Made by a program: the position numbers and the translations under genes. From Bacteroides_F sp964482605 (GTDB lineage Bacteria > Bacillota > Clostridia > Lachnospirales > Lachnospiraceae), in NCBI GenBank assembly GCA_964482605.1, contig CAYZYS010000040.1, positions 1 through 18,023 of the forward strand: a DNA stretch of 18,023 nucleotides. Direction: 5' to 3'. Under the pieces are notes generated by a model, which did no database searches, was not told the DNA's origin, and worked only from the letters and a program-made list of their open reading frames with translations. Position 1 is the stretch's first letter. Every line of letters starts with the position of its first letter. This document shows, piece after piece, positions 1-6,783 of the stretch.

Positions 1-193
1 TATCAGGGTTTCGAGATTCGTGTGATTTGGAAAAGCAATGTTACGAATATAGTGAAAATGAGCGAATTTATAATAATGCTGTCAACCTGATGCAGAACGC
101 CAGAACGAAGAAGCAGTATATATCTGCAGCTACCGCCTTTAAGAGGATATCAGGGTTTAAAGATTCGTGTTATTTGGAAAAGCAATGTTACCA
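1..193 (+). repeat. Tandem 147-bp intragenic repeat (at least two copies)
   Basis: Positions 1-46 match 148-193 at 42 of 46 bases, in the same reading frame and 147 bp apart. The shared block encodes the SGF(R/K)DSC.LEKQCY stretch. The first copy is cut by the window edge, so more copies may lie upstream. The high DNA identity suggests a recent duplication rather than ancient helical repeats. Confidence 0.7.
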
Positions 194-356
194 AAAAATT
201 GAAGATCTTGCTTCTAAAGAATGTAATGAAAGTGAGCGGAGGCTTGCCTTACAGAAAATAAAAGATGATAGTGCTGCTGCTGGGTATTGGCGTATGGGGT
301 GTGGTTGTATGTTTGTATTATTTCTCCTTTATCTTGTTTTGATGACAGGATGTTGA
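1..356 (+). CDS. Repeat protein with C-terminal membrane segment (5' end outside window)
   Basis: The reading frame is open from the left edge (first full codon at position 3) to TGA at 354-356, so this is the C-terminal part of a longer protein. It carries a repeat of the kind ISGF(K/R)DSC..LEKQCY, preceded by an A...F helix, with Y..A..L...A.T...Y..AA..F spacing. I know this pattern from Firmicute hypothetical proteins with TPR/Sel1-like helical repeats (often 'F..I.GYKDS..L...C'). Positions 1-46 and 148-193 are 42/46 identical at DNA level, which gives a repeat period of 147 bp (49 residues). The last 23 residues form a hydrophobic segment ending in MTGC, probably a membrane anchor. It could start at TTG 27, but the upstream codons already encode repeat sequence, so truncation by the window edge is much more likely. 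The specific function is unknown. It is AT-rich compared with the spoIIIA genes that follow. Confidence 0.6.
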   Translation, partial: SGFRDSCDLEKQCYEYSENERIYNNAVNLMQNARTKKQYISAATAFKRISGFKDSCYLEKQCYQKIEDLASKECNESERRLALQKIKDDSAAAGYWRMGCGCMFVLFLLYLVLMTGC

Positions 357-558
357 TCATCTCTTGGGTCATTTCACATCTGCCTTTTTTACCGAAGAGC
401 TGCGGAACGCAATAAAATATGTGAGTCCTACGCTTAATGGAAAAGATCCACAAATAAGATATGAGGAGAGTTAAAAGCAAGGAATTGAATAGATGGGACC
501 ACAAGTTGTTGAGTACAAAAAACTCTATGATATAACGAGTAGTATCCCTGCTTAATGA
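357..558. other. Intergenic stretch with gene-remnant character
   Basis: No convincing full gene lies here. One frame is open from 346 to 474 and would encode a natural-looking peptide (for example FFTEELRNAIKYVSP), but it has no ATG and no Shine-Dalgarno, so it may be a decayed 3' fragment of an accessory gene. The remainder holds the small ORF at 493-555, listed separately. Confidence 0.4.
493..555 (+). CDS. Possible small ORF, 20 residues
   Basis: ATG 493 to TAA 553-555 encodes MGPQVVEYKKLYDITSSIPA. An AAGGAA Shine-Dalgarno-like sequence lies at 479-484, 8 bases before the ATG, and the stop is only 3 bases before the terminator stem at 559. That arrangement fits a last short gene of a transcript, but an ORF this short can arise by chance or be the tail of a decayed gene. 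It has no signal peptide or membrane segment and no recognised family. Confidence 0.25.
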   Translation: MGPQVVEYKKLYDITSSIPA

Positions 559-598
559 GGATGATTACAGTAACCCTGTAATTATCCTTTTTTCTTTT
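559..598 (+). terminator. Intrinsic terminator
   Basis: A 12-bp stem (559-570 with 576-587, one G-U pair) closes a 5-base loop TAACC and is followed directly by TTTTTTCTTTT. This is a textbook Rho-independent terminator. It ends the accessory transcript and isolates the spoIIIA operon from it. Confidence 0.9.
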
Positions 599-604
599 GC
601 CCAT

Positions 605-634
605 GAGATTATAGCGGTAGTTTTGTCATACCCT
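605..634 (+). promoter_or_regulatory. Tentative sigma-E-type promoter for the spoIIIA operon
   Basis: CATACCCT at 627-634 matches the sigma-E -10 consensus CATACAMT at 7 of 8 positions. A matching -35 at the expected 14-15 base spacing is poor (GAGATTA at 605-611). The spoIIIA operon is sigma-E controlled in B. subtilis, so a mother-cell promoter is expected between the terminator and the first gene. CATATATA near 648 is a weaker alternative. Confidence 0.3.
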
Positions 635-717
635 GATTACCGCCTACATATATATGAACAAGGCTGCCGCAGGTGGCAATGCCGACGGGAAATGGCGACG
701 AAGGGAGACAGGCATTG

Positions 718-1614
718 ATGGATGATAAGGTGACCCGTGAGATAATGGGTATTTTGCCGCCAAGGATAAGGCTTGTGCTGTGCCGTACAGGGTGCGGCAC
801 GGTTACGGAGATACGCCTGAGACTTGGACAGCCCTTGATTTTGTGTGGCAATGGAACTGAGACGGTGTTCTGGGAAACGGTGGTTGCCCAGAGGGACATG
901 GATGAAACCATGGAGCTTGTGTGCAACCATTCGGTGTACGCTTGTGAGGGCGACATTAAGAACGGATTTGTGACCGTTGCGGGGGGACACCGTGTGGGCA
1001 TGGCGGGGAAGACGGTGATTGAGCATGGCAGCGTCAGGACAATCAGGAACATTTCATTTATCAACATAAGGCTTGCACATGAGATAAGGGGCTGCGCTGA
1101 TGCGATATGGGATTATGTCCATTCGGGTGATTTCCTCGCCAGCACCTTGATTGTGTCCCCTCCGGGCTGCGGCAAGACCACGATGCTCAGGGAGCTTGCA
1201 AGGAAGGCATCCGTGGGGGATGGGCAATACAGGGGGCTTAACGTGGGGGTGGTGGATGAAAGGCATGAGATAGCAGCCTGCCATAACGGCTGTCCGCAAA
1301 ATGACCTCGGTCCAAGGGCGGATGTGCTTGACGGCTGTCCCAAGGCGGTGGGGATGACAATGCTTGTCAGGTCAATGAGCCCTGATGTGATTGTGGTTGA
1401 TGAGATTGCAACAAGGGCTGACATGGAGGCACTGCAGTATGCGATTAACTGCGGGTGCGCAGTCCTTGCAACGGCACATGGCGCGGATTATGGTGAAATA
1501 CTTGGGAAGCCCGCAATGGAGCCGCTTTTGGAGGGACGTGCCTTTAAAAGGCTTGTGGTGCTTGGAAGAACCAATGGCGCAGGAACCATTGTGGAGAAAA
1601 TGTCATGGGTGTGA
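718..1614 (+). CDS. spoIIIAA: Stage III sporulation protein AA (ATPase)
   Basis: Secretion-type ATPase of the SpoIIIA-SpoIIQ complex, which joins mother cell and forespore after engulfment and sustains late forespore gene expression. Walker A is PPGCGKTT (residues 148-155 from this start) and Walker B is DVIVVDE with D228 and E229. The N-terminal ILPPRIR...TEIRLRLGQPL and the central GHRVGMAG stretch are typical of the family. I chose ATG 718 because AAGGGAG at 701-707 is correctly spaced and the resulting 298 residues match the usual length of about 300. GTG 673 or ATG 679 would add 13-15 residues. The gene opens the eight-gene operon and overlaps spoIIIAB by 10 bases. Confidence 0.96.
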   Translation: MDDKVTREIMGILPPRIRLVLCRTGCGTVTEIRLRLGQPLILCGNGTETVFWETVVAQRDMDETMELVCNHSVYACEGDIKNGFVTVAGGHRVGMAGKTVIEHGSVRTIRNISFINIRLAHEIRGCADAIWDYVHSGDFLASTLIVSPPGCGKTTMLRELARKASVGDGQYRGLNVGVVDERHEIAACHNGCPQNDLGPRADVLDGCPKAVGMTMLVRSMSPDVIVVDEIATRADMEALQYAINCGCAVLATAHGADYGEILGKPAMEPLLEGRAFKRLVVLGRTNGAGTIVEKMSWV

Positions 1615-2135
1615 TTTTCAAGCTTGCGGGGATGTGCCTTGTCATGGCGGGCTCATGGCTTGCGGGGCAGTGGCGGATTAGCCTGTACCGCAAAAGGATT
1701 GGTGAGCTTGACGCACTAAGGCAGGCGCTCACACGGCTGCTGGGGGAGATGACATATGGCTATGTGCCGCTTCAGGAGGCGCTTGACAACATTGCGTCAG
1801 GCTGTGGTGACAGTGCCGTGGCGGATTTCCTTGGAAATGTGTCAGGCAGGCTTAGGGAAAGTCCTGAGCTTCCCGTGCAGGTGCTCTGGAATGACAGCCT
1901 TGGGGAGTGGGGTGCTTCAAGCTGCCTGGAGGCGCCCGACCTGGCGGTTGTAAAGAGTGTTGGTGATGTGCTGGGCTCTTCGGATTTGTCGCTGCAGGTG
2001 AGGCTTGTGAACAGGGGCATAGATGAGCTTGAGGGGCTGCTTGTGCTGGCAAGGGAGGAGGTACACGGAAAGAGCAGGCTTGCGCGCACGCTTTCACTTT
2101 CCGTTGGTGCGCTTCTTTGCATCATACTGGTGTAA
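1605..2135 (+). CDS. spoIIIAB: Stage III sporulation protein AB
   Basis: Membrane protein of the SpoIIIA channel, related to GspF/type II secretion platform proteins (family knowledge). It has 176 residues against about 171 in B. subtilis. An N-terminal hydrophobic segment (residues 2-20, GVIFKLAGMCLVMAGSWLA) is followed by the soluble helical domain with R.G.LD.LRQAL..L..E..YG..PL.EAL, a typical SpoIIIAB signature. A C-terminal hydrophobic tail (SLSVGALLCIILV) ends the protein. The start overlaps the end of spoIIIAA, which implies translational coupling. Confidence 0.95.
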   Translation: MGVIFKLAGMCLVMAGSWLAGQWRISLYRKRIGELDALRQALTRLLGEMTYGYVPLQEALDNIASGCGDSAVADFLGNVSGRLRESPELPVQVLWNDSLGEWGASSCLEAPDLAVVKSVGDVLGSSDLSLQVRLVNRGIDELEGLLVLAREEVHGKSRLARTLSLSVGALLCIILV

Positions 2136-2168
2136 ATGTTTTATGGAGGGGCGGATGAAAGGATTGGG

Positions 2169-2363
2169 ATGGAAGTTGGCATAATATTTAAAATTGCGGC
2201 AGTTGGCATGCTGGTGTCGGTGATGACGCAGGTGCTAAAGCACAGTGGGAGGGACGAGCAGGCATTTTTGCTGAGCCTGGCGGGGCTTTTGCTGGTGCTG
2301 ATATGGCTTGTGCCCTACGTGTATGAACTTTTTGACATGGTAAAGCAGTTGTTTTCACTTTGA
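2169..2363 (+). CDS. spoIIIAC: Stage III sporulation protein AC
   Basis: Small membrane protein of the mother-cell channel complex, with two transmembrane segments flanking a short polar loop (KHSGRDEQ). The predicted protein is 64 residues, close to the usual 65-68. I chose ATG 2169 because MEVGIIFKIAAVGMLV matches the family N-terminus. An in-frame ATG at 2136 abuts the spoIIIAB stop and would give 75 residues, but it has no Shine-Dalgarno and adds a charged extension not typical of the family. AAAGGA at 2158-2163 is a modest ribosome site for 2169. Confidence 0.88.
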   Translation: MEVGIIFKIAAVGMLVSVMTQVLKHSGRDEQAFLLSLAGLLLVLIWLVPYVYELFDMVKQLFSL

Positions 2364-2379
2364 TGAAGGGGGGAGCTGG

Positions 2380-2763
2380 ATGATTAAGGTGTCCATGGTT
2401 GCCGTTGCGGGTGTGGTCTTTTCGGTCTTCCTAAAGCATAAGAACCAGGAATGGGCGATGCTTGTGACAATGGCCGCCTGCGTGGTGCTTATTGCCTGCG
2501 TGGTGGTGAGGCTTGGTGCCCTGGCGGAGTATTTTGACAGGTTTGGCGAATACCTGTCGGTGGGCAGTGAATATGGCGTGATTTTGCTTAAGATGGCGGG
2601 GGTATCATATGTTGCGGAGATTGCCTCGGCACTGTGCAGGGATTCGGGCTGCCAGTCCCTTGCGGCGCAGGTTGAGATGTTTGGAAGGCTTTCCGTTCTT
2701 GCCATTGGCATGCCTGTGCTGTTTTCACTTTTTGACACGCTTGAAAGGCTGCTTGCCATATGA
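2380..2763 (+). CDS. spoIIIAD: Stage III sporulation protein AD
   Basis: Multi-pass membrane protein of the SpoIIIA complex, 127 residues as is usual. Hydrophobic segments lie near residues 4-18, 27-45, 62-82 and 100-120. The motif VSYVAEIASALCRDSG.QSLA.QVE is the family's most recognisable part. A strong purine-rich ribosome site (AAGGGGGGAG) ends a few bases before ATG 2380. The stop overlaps the spoIIIAE start as ATGA. Confidence 0.95.
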   Translation: MIKVSMVAVAGVVFSVFLKHKNQEWAMLVTMAACVVLIACVVVRLGALAEYFDRFGEYLSVGSEYGVILLKMAGVSYVAEIASALCRDSGCQSLAAQVEMFGRLSVLAIGMPVLFSLFDTLERLLAI

Positions 2764-3938
2764 GGGGAGCGCAGGTGGCAATGGGGCTCATGCCGCATGC
2801 CGGCAGGCTGTGTTCATATGTGGCAGTTGCCCTGCTTTCGCTGCTTCTGTCAGGGCTGGTTATGACACGGGGTGTCAGCGCCATGGGCATCACGGTTGAG
2901 GACATGCTTGACGGACTTGACTTTGAGCAGGTGGATGACACCGTTGACGGGCTGGATTTTAAGGGGCTTGTGTTGGATGCCGTAAGCGGCGGCGACGTAT
3001 TTGGCACCAATGGCCTGCTTGGTGCGGCGGCAGCCCTTGTGGGCAGTGAAATCCGTTCCCGTGGGCTGGAGCTTTTGAAGCTTGCCTCGATAGGCATCAT
3101 GTCGGCGGTGTTTGCCAATGCCTCGGCTTCGCTTCGGTGTGGACAGGCAGCGGTGATGGGGCGTCTTACGGGCAATGTGCTGATGGTGACGGTGCTTGCT
3201 GCCTCATATGCCGCAACAAGGCAGGTGGCAACGGAGGTGCTGGAGGGCATTACCGCATTTCTCAAGATGCTGATGCCTACATATATGTCATGCATGGCGC
3301 TTTCGGGGGGAACGCTCTCGGCGGCGGCACTTGGAGAGGGGATAATACTTTTGTGTACCGTGATTGCCAGTATTTTTTCGGGAGTTGTGGTTGGCGGCTG
3401 CAATGTGTATGTGGTGTTGGCTGCCTGTGATGCGTTTGTGGAGGATGGAAGGCTTGGACAGCTTGGCGCCTTGCTCATGAAGGGGCTCCGTCTTGTGCTT
3501 AAGGCATCCATGGGGGTTGTGGCGGGGCTTAACCTTGTCAAGGGGATGATTGCGCCGCTTGCGGATGGGCTTCAGTCCTCCCTGCTTGTCAGGGCTGTAA
3601 AGCTCATTCCCGGCATTGGTGACGGGGCGGGTGCCGTGTCAGGAACGCTCCTTGGGACAGGGGCGCTGATAAGAAATGGAATTGGCGTGGCTGCGCTTGT
3701 CGTGATAGCGGGGATGTGTGCCGTCCCGGTTGTCAGGCTTTCTGTGTACGTTGGGGCGTACAGGCTTGTGGGCGCAATGCTTGCACCGATGGCGGGAAAG
3801 GAAACCTGCCGCATAATAGATTCATTTGTTGAGGCGATGAAGCTCATGCTTCTGCTTGTTGTCGACGGTGCGATTGTCATATTCGTGGTCATTGCGATTA
3901 TGTGCATGACAACCAATTCGGCATATTATGGAGGTTAA
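2760..3938 (+). CDS. spoIIIAE: Stage III sporulation protein AE
   Basis: Large polytopic membrane protein of the SpoIIIA channel, 392 residues (about 399 in B. subtilis). It has an N-terminal signal-like hydrophobic segment (residues 19-38), then an acidic extracytoplasmic stretch (VEDMLDGLDFEQVDD), then at least six membrane segments interleaved with loops such as GDGAGAVSGTLLGTGALIRNGIG, a region conserved in this family. The start codon overlaps the spoIIIAD stop. Length, position and topology agree. Confidence 0.95.
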   Translation: MRGAQVAMGLMPHAGRLCSYVAVALLSLLLSGLVMTRGVSAMGITVEDMLDGLDFEQVDDTVDGLDFKGLVLDAVSGGDVFGTNGLLGAAAALVGSEIRSRGLELLKLASIGIMSAVFANASASLRCGQAAVMGRLTGNVLMVTVLAASYAATRQVATEVLEGITAFLKMLMPTYMSCMALSGGTLSAAALGEGIILLCTVIASIFSGVVVGGCNVYVVLAACDAFVEDGRLGQLGALLMKGLRLVLKASMGVVAGLNLVKGMIAPLADGLQSSLLVRAVKLIPGIGDGAGAVSGTLLGTGALIRNGIGVAALVVIAGMCAVPVVRLSVYVGAYRLVGAMLAPMAGKETCRIIDSFVEAMKLMLLLVVDGAIVIFVVIAIMCMTTNSAYYGG

Positions 3939-3940
3939 AT

Positions 3941-4543
3941 GTGTATCGGCTGCTTTTTGGGCTTGTGGCATTCAGCGTGTTTTCAAATGTGCTGCTGTCG
4001 GTTTTCCCCTCTGGGAAATATTCACGCTATGCAAGGCTTTTCTCAGGCACTGCATTTATTTTAATCATGGTTGGTGCAATGCTTGATTTTACCGGCAAGG
4101 AAGGGCTGGCGGGCGGCTGGCTTGAGGAATGCCTCAATTCAATATACCTTGAGGATGTCAGGCTTGACATGACACTGGCGGGGGAGGAGGCGCTTGGAAC
4201 CGTGGTTGAGCCGTTTCTGGAGGCAATCAGGGAGGACATACGGGACAAGGCATGGGAATATGCCCTGGTGGTCAATTACTGCAATCCCGTGATAATTACC
4301 GACATGTCATCATCTGAGCTTGGAAGTCTTGATTCCATTGAGCTTTCGGTGTCCAGGGCGGCGGATGGTGACATTGCGGGGGAGGCTGGTGAAGATGGTG
4401 GGATTGCCAGGGTTGAAATCGGGAAAATCACCGTTGGTGATGATGGCAACAACATGGATGTGGCGGATGGGGACGTAACAAAATTGAAGGAGTATATTGC
4501 CAGGAATTATGAAATTGGGGAAGAAAAAGTTATCATTAAATGA
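3941..4543 (+). CDS. spoIIIAF: Stage III sporulation protein AF
   Basis: Component of the SpoIIIA complex with two N-terminal membrane segments (about residues 3-19 and 28-48 from this start) and an acidic extracytoplasmic domain ending in YIARNYEIGEEKVIIK. I chose GTG 3941 because GGAGG at 3930-3934 is ideally placed and the gene then begins 2 bases after the spoIIIAE stop. The product is 200 residues, against about 206 in B. subtilis. GTG 3902 would add 13 residues and overlap spoIIIAE. The FPSGKYSRYARLFSG stretch matches the conserved loop between the two membrane helices. Confidence 0.92.
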   Translation: MYRLLFGLVAFSVFSNVLLSVFPSGKYSRYARLFSGTAFILIMVGAMLDFTGKEGLAGGWLEECLNSIYLEDVRLDMTLAGEEALGTVVEPFLEAIREDIRDKAWEYALVVNYCNPVIITDMSSSELGSLDSIELSVSRAADGDIAGEAGEDGGIARVEIGKITVGDDGNNMDVADGDVTKLKEYIARNYEIGEEKVIIK

Positions 4544-5135
4544 GGGTTTCCAGAATATGCTTAAGAACATGGGAATCAGGAAAATAATCCTGCTTGTGTG
4601 CTGCGGCCTTTTACTGCTTGTTGTGTCAATGCCCATGGGAAGCGGGGCTTCATCCGCCACTGACGTGGAGGGGGTGTCGGGCACCGTGTCCGGCAATGCA
4701 CAGGGGAGCAATGGTTACGGCGGCGGTGGCTGGGGCAGCACGGATGAGTATGGGAGCGCAATGGAGGTGAGGCTTCAGAACATACTTTCACAGGTAAGCG
4801 GGGCAGGGCGGGTGGAGGTCATGGTTACTTACAGGGAATCCGCCGAGGATGTGCTTGCGGACATGGACAATGTCACCGAGAAAAGGGTCACGGAACAGGA
4901 TTCATCAGGCGGACAGAGGGATACATATGAATACGAGAAGGAAGCTGATTATGTGATGTCCGAGGACAACAAGGGAACACCGTATGTCACCAAGAGCATA
5001 AGCCCCAAGCCGCAGGGCGTCGTGGTGCTTGCCCAGGGGGGTGATGACCCGGAGGTGGTGGAGAAGCTCACAAGGGCAGTGGAATCACTGCTTGACGTGT
5101 CAGTACATAAGATTCAGGTTTTGAAGCTTAATTAA
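4509..5135 (+). CDS. spoIIIAG: Stage III sporulation protein AG
   Basis: Ring-forming channel component: a single membrane segment (about residues 24-43), a Gly/Ser-rich linker (GNAQGSNGYGGGGWGSTDEY) and a C-terminal ring-building domain related to YscJ/FliF (family knowledge), seen here as MEVRLQNILSQVSGAGRVEVMVTY. The start is uncertain. ATG 4509 gives 208 residues and overlaps spoIIIAF by 35 bases; TTG 4497 has GAAGGAG at 4486-4492 but the spacing is short; ATG 4557 is also possible. The basic N-terminus MKLGKKKLSLNEGF before the membrane helix suits 4509. Confidence 0.92.
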   Translation: MKLGKKKLSLNEGFQNMLKNMGIRKIILLVCCGLLLLVVSMPMGSGASSATDVEGVSGTVSGNAQGSNGYGGGGWGSTDEYGSAMEVRLQNILSQVSGAGRVEVMVTYRESAEDVLADMDNVTEKRVTEQDSSGGQRDTYEYEKEADYVMSEDNKGTPYVTKSISPKPQGVVVLAQGGDDPEVVEKLTRAVESLLDVSVHKIQVLKLN

Positions 5136-5157
5136 TGAATGTGGATTGGAGAGTATC

Positions 5158-5781
5158 GTGAAAAGCAAGGTCAAGAAGAATCAGGTTGTGATTACGGCAC
5201 TGGCGGTCATGATTGCGGTTGCAGGCTACATCAACTATTCAGGTGGACTGAGGGACATGATGGATGGCGGTGCAAAGGCTGTGTCTGCTGACACGGTGAA
5301 GGGTACGGGAAATGATTACACGGTGGATGCGGGCGGGTCTGATGGCATCACTGACCTGGAAATCATGGATGTCGGCGATGAGGCGCTTGTGGAGCCGGGG
5401 ACAGCCGTGCTTACATCAGCGGGGGTTTCCTCGTCGGTTATAACGGAGGCGAAGCTGAACCGTGAGCAGGTGAGGGCACGGAACAAGGAAAGCCTGCTTG
5501 AGCTTGTGAACAATGACAAGCTGACGGAGAAGGCAAAGCAGGATGCGGTTGATAAAATCACGGCACTTGCCGATAATGCCGAGAAGGAGATGGCGGCGGA
5601 GCTGCTCCTTGAGGCAAAGGGCTTTGAGGACTGTGTTGTGTCCATAGTTGACGGGAGCTGTGATGTCGTGGTGAACCGCAAGTCAATCACGGACAATGAG
5701 AAAGCGCAGATAGAGGACATAGTCAAAAGAAAGTCGGGAATCACCGCTGACAAGATAACAATAAACATTTGCAATAATTGA
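5158..5781 (+). CDS. spoIIIAH: Stage III sporulation protein AH
   Basis: Partner of forespore SpoIIQ across the intermembrane space. It has a single N-terminal membrane helix (residues 8-26, VVITALAVMIAVAGYINYS), a low-complexity linker and a C-terminal YscJ/FliF-like ring domain (from about residue 115). The conserved KKNQVVITALAVMIAVAGY N-terminus and GGAGAG-like purines at 5148-5153 favour GTG 5158 (207 residues). TTG 5146 would add four residues. The stop codon overlaps the promoter of the next gene, so this ends the spoIIIA operon proper, although no terminator is visible between them. Confidence 0.94.
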   Translation: MKSKVKKNQVVITALAVMIAVAGYINYSGGLRDMMDGGAKAVSADTVKGTGNDYTVDAGGSDGITDLEIMDVGDEALVEPGTAVLTSAGVSSSVITEAKLNREQVRARNKESLLELVNNDKLTEKAKQDAVDKITALADNAEKEMAAELLLEAKGFEDCVVSIVDGSCDVVVNRKSITDNEKAQIEDIVKRKSGITADKITINICNN

Positions 5782-5797
5782 CAGAAGCTAGTATAAT
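5769..5797 (+). promoter_or_regulatory. Sigma-A-type promoter for the asp23-family gene
   Basis: TTGCAA at 5769-5774 and TATAAT at 5792-5797 are separated by exactly 17 bases. The -35 lies inside the last codons of spoIIIAH. The perfect -10 and spacing suggest that the housekeeping genes downstream are expressed in growing cells independently of the sporulation operon. Confidence 0.65.
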
Positions 5798-5845
5798 GTA
5801 CCTAATATTGTAAAGAATAAATCCCTAACGAGGAGGTAGCTTAAG

Positions 5846-6238
5846 ATGACTAATGAGTTCGAGGACAAGGGAACGTCATACACCATACATGAGAATGTCA
5901 ATATTGGCGAGGTGCGGGTGGCTGACGAGGTTGTTGCCATCATCGCAGGTCTTGCTGCCACTGAGGTTGACGGTGTTTCATCCATGCCGGGCAATATCAC
6001 CAATGAGCTGGTGAGCAGGCTTGGGATGAAGAACCTCTCCAAGGGGGTTAAGGTAAATGTAACCGAATCCTCCGTCAGTGTTGACCTTACACTGATACTG
6101 AAGTACGGGTACGGCATACCTGACGTGTGCTCCAAGGTGCAGGACAGGGTCAAGACAGCCATCGAGACCATGACAGGCCTTGAGGTTACGGACGTGAATG
6201 TAAGAATTGCAGGCGTGGACATTGACAAGAATGATTAA
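5846..6238 (+). CDS. yqhY: Asp23/Gls24-family protein (YqhY-like)
   Basis: A 130-residue protein of the Asp23 (DUF322) family. The core G.V.VADEVVAIIAGLAATEVDGVSSM, then V.VNVTESSVSVDLTLILKYGYGIPDVC..VQ..VK.AIE.MTGLEV..VNV.I.GV, is diagnostic. It has no signal or membrane segment. B. subtilis yqhY occupies the same place upstream of nusB, next to accBC, and is linked there to acetyl-CoA carboxylase; accBC is absent here. Asp23 itself acts in cell envelope stress. AGGAGG at 5831-5836 is a strong ribosome site. The precise role is inferred only from family and context. Confidence 0.93.
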   Translation: MTNEFEDKGTSYTIHENVNIGEVRVADEVVAIIAGLAATEVDGVSSMPGNITNELVSRLGMKNLSKGVKVNVTESSVSVDLTLILKYGYGIPDVCSKVQDRVKTAIETMTGLEVTDVNVRIAGVDIDKND

Positions 6239-6357
6239 TCATAGTATTTAAGATTCCGGGGCTGTTACATGTGTTTTTTGTGTGCAGTCCCTTTTCAATG
6301 TGGCGGCAGGTAAGGTTTTTTTGACAGTAAAAAAGACATATATGAAATGAGGAATAG
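6239..6357. other. Leader between asp23-family gene and nusB
   Basis: This gap contains AGGTAAGGTTTTTTT at 6308-6322, 14/15 identical to a motif before ispA (8220-8234). A T6/A6 potential stem (6317-6322 with 6329-6334) follows. TTGACA at 6321-6326 is a perfect -35, but only a weak -10 (TGAAAT at 6343-6348, spacing 16) follows, so promoter activity is doubtful. Confidence 0.4.
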
Positions 6358-6753
6358 ATGAAGAGACACACAATGCGAAGGCACATATTTTCCATGCTGT
6401 TTCGGGCGGAATTTTACGATAGGGAGGATTTGACGGAGCAGGACAGGCTCTACATGGATTCGATTGAACCCGTGGAGCCGGAGCAGCGCGCATACATGGA
6501 GGAGAAGACCAGGGCGATAGTTGAGAGGCTGCCTGAGATTGACGCAAGGATTGAATCCAATGCCAAGGGCTGGAAGCTGGAAAGGATTGGAAAGGTTGAA
6601 CTTACCATACTGAGGCTTGCGGTGTATGAGATTGAATATGATGATGACATTCCTGCCAATGTGGCTGTGAATGAGGCGGTTGAGCTTGCCAAGACATTTG
6701 GCGGGGAAAATGCACCTGCATTTGTCAATGGAATACTTGGGAAAATGCTTTGA
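6358..6753 (+). CDS. nusB: Transcription antitermination factor NusB
   Basis: RNA-binding helical protein that with NusE (S10) forms part of the rRNA antitermination complex. The 131 residues begin with the arginine-rich MKRHTMRRHIFSMLF, where the family's R-R...A.Q.L motif sits. The C-terminal half shows the NusB signature ERIGKVELTILRLAVYEI...IP.NVAVNEAVELAKTFGGENAPAFVNGILGK. ATG 6358 has GAGGAA at 6349-6354. It lies in the usual position upstream of xseA; folD, which intervenes in B. subtilis, is absent. Confidence 0.96.
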   Translation: MKRHTMRRHIFSMLFRAEFYDREDLTEQDRLYMDSIEPVEPEQRAYMEEKTRAIVERLPEIDARIESNAKGWKLERIGKVELTILRLAVYEIEYDDDIPANVAVNEAVELAKTFGGENAPAFVNGILGKML

Positions 6754-6783
6754 TTGTTTGGTTGTATCGGAGATTTGGATTGA

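Noticed and set aside
2136..2168. ATG 2136 as the spoIIIAC start
   Set aside because: There is no ribosome site before it and the extra 11 residues do not fit the family N-terminus; ATG 2169 fits better.
2588..3541. 317-codon open frame on the minus strand opposite spoIIIAD/AE
   Set aside because: It is a low-complexity Ser/Thr/Pro/Ala translation of the antisense strand, and the plus strand carries the real, tightly coupled spoIIIA genes.
3860..3866. 0A-box-like TGTCGAC within spoIIIAE
   Set aside because: It lies inside coding sequence far from any start, lacks the last consensus bases, and a 7-mer match is expected by chance.
5778..5797. TTGACA directly before TATAAT near the end of spoIIIAH
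   Set aside because: The spacing is only 8 bases, too short for sigma-A. TTGCAA at 5769 gives the correct 17-base spacing and was used instead.
6321..6348. TTGACA as -35 of a nusB promoter
   Set aside because: No good -10 lies 16-18 bases downstream (best TGAAAT), so I list it only within the leader description.
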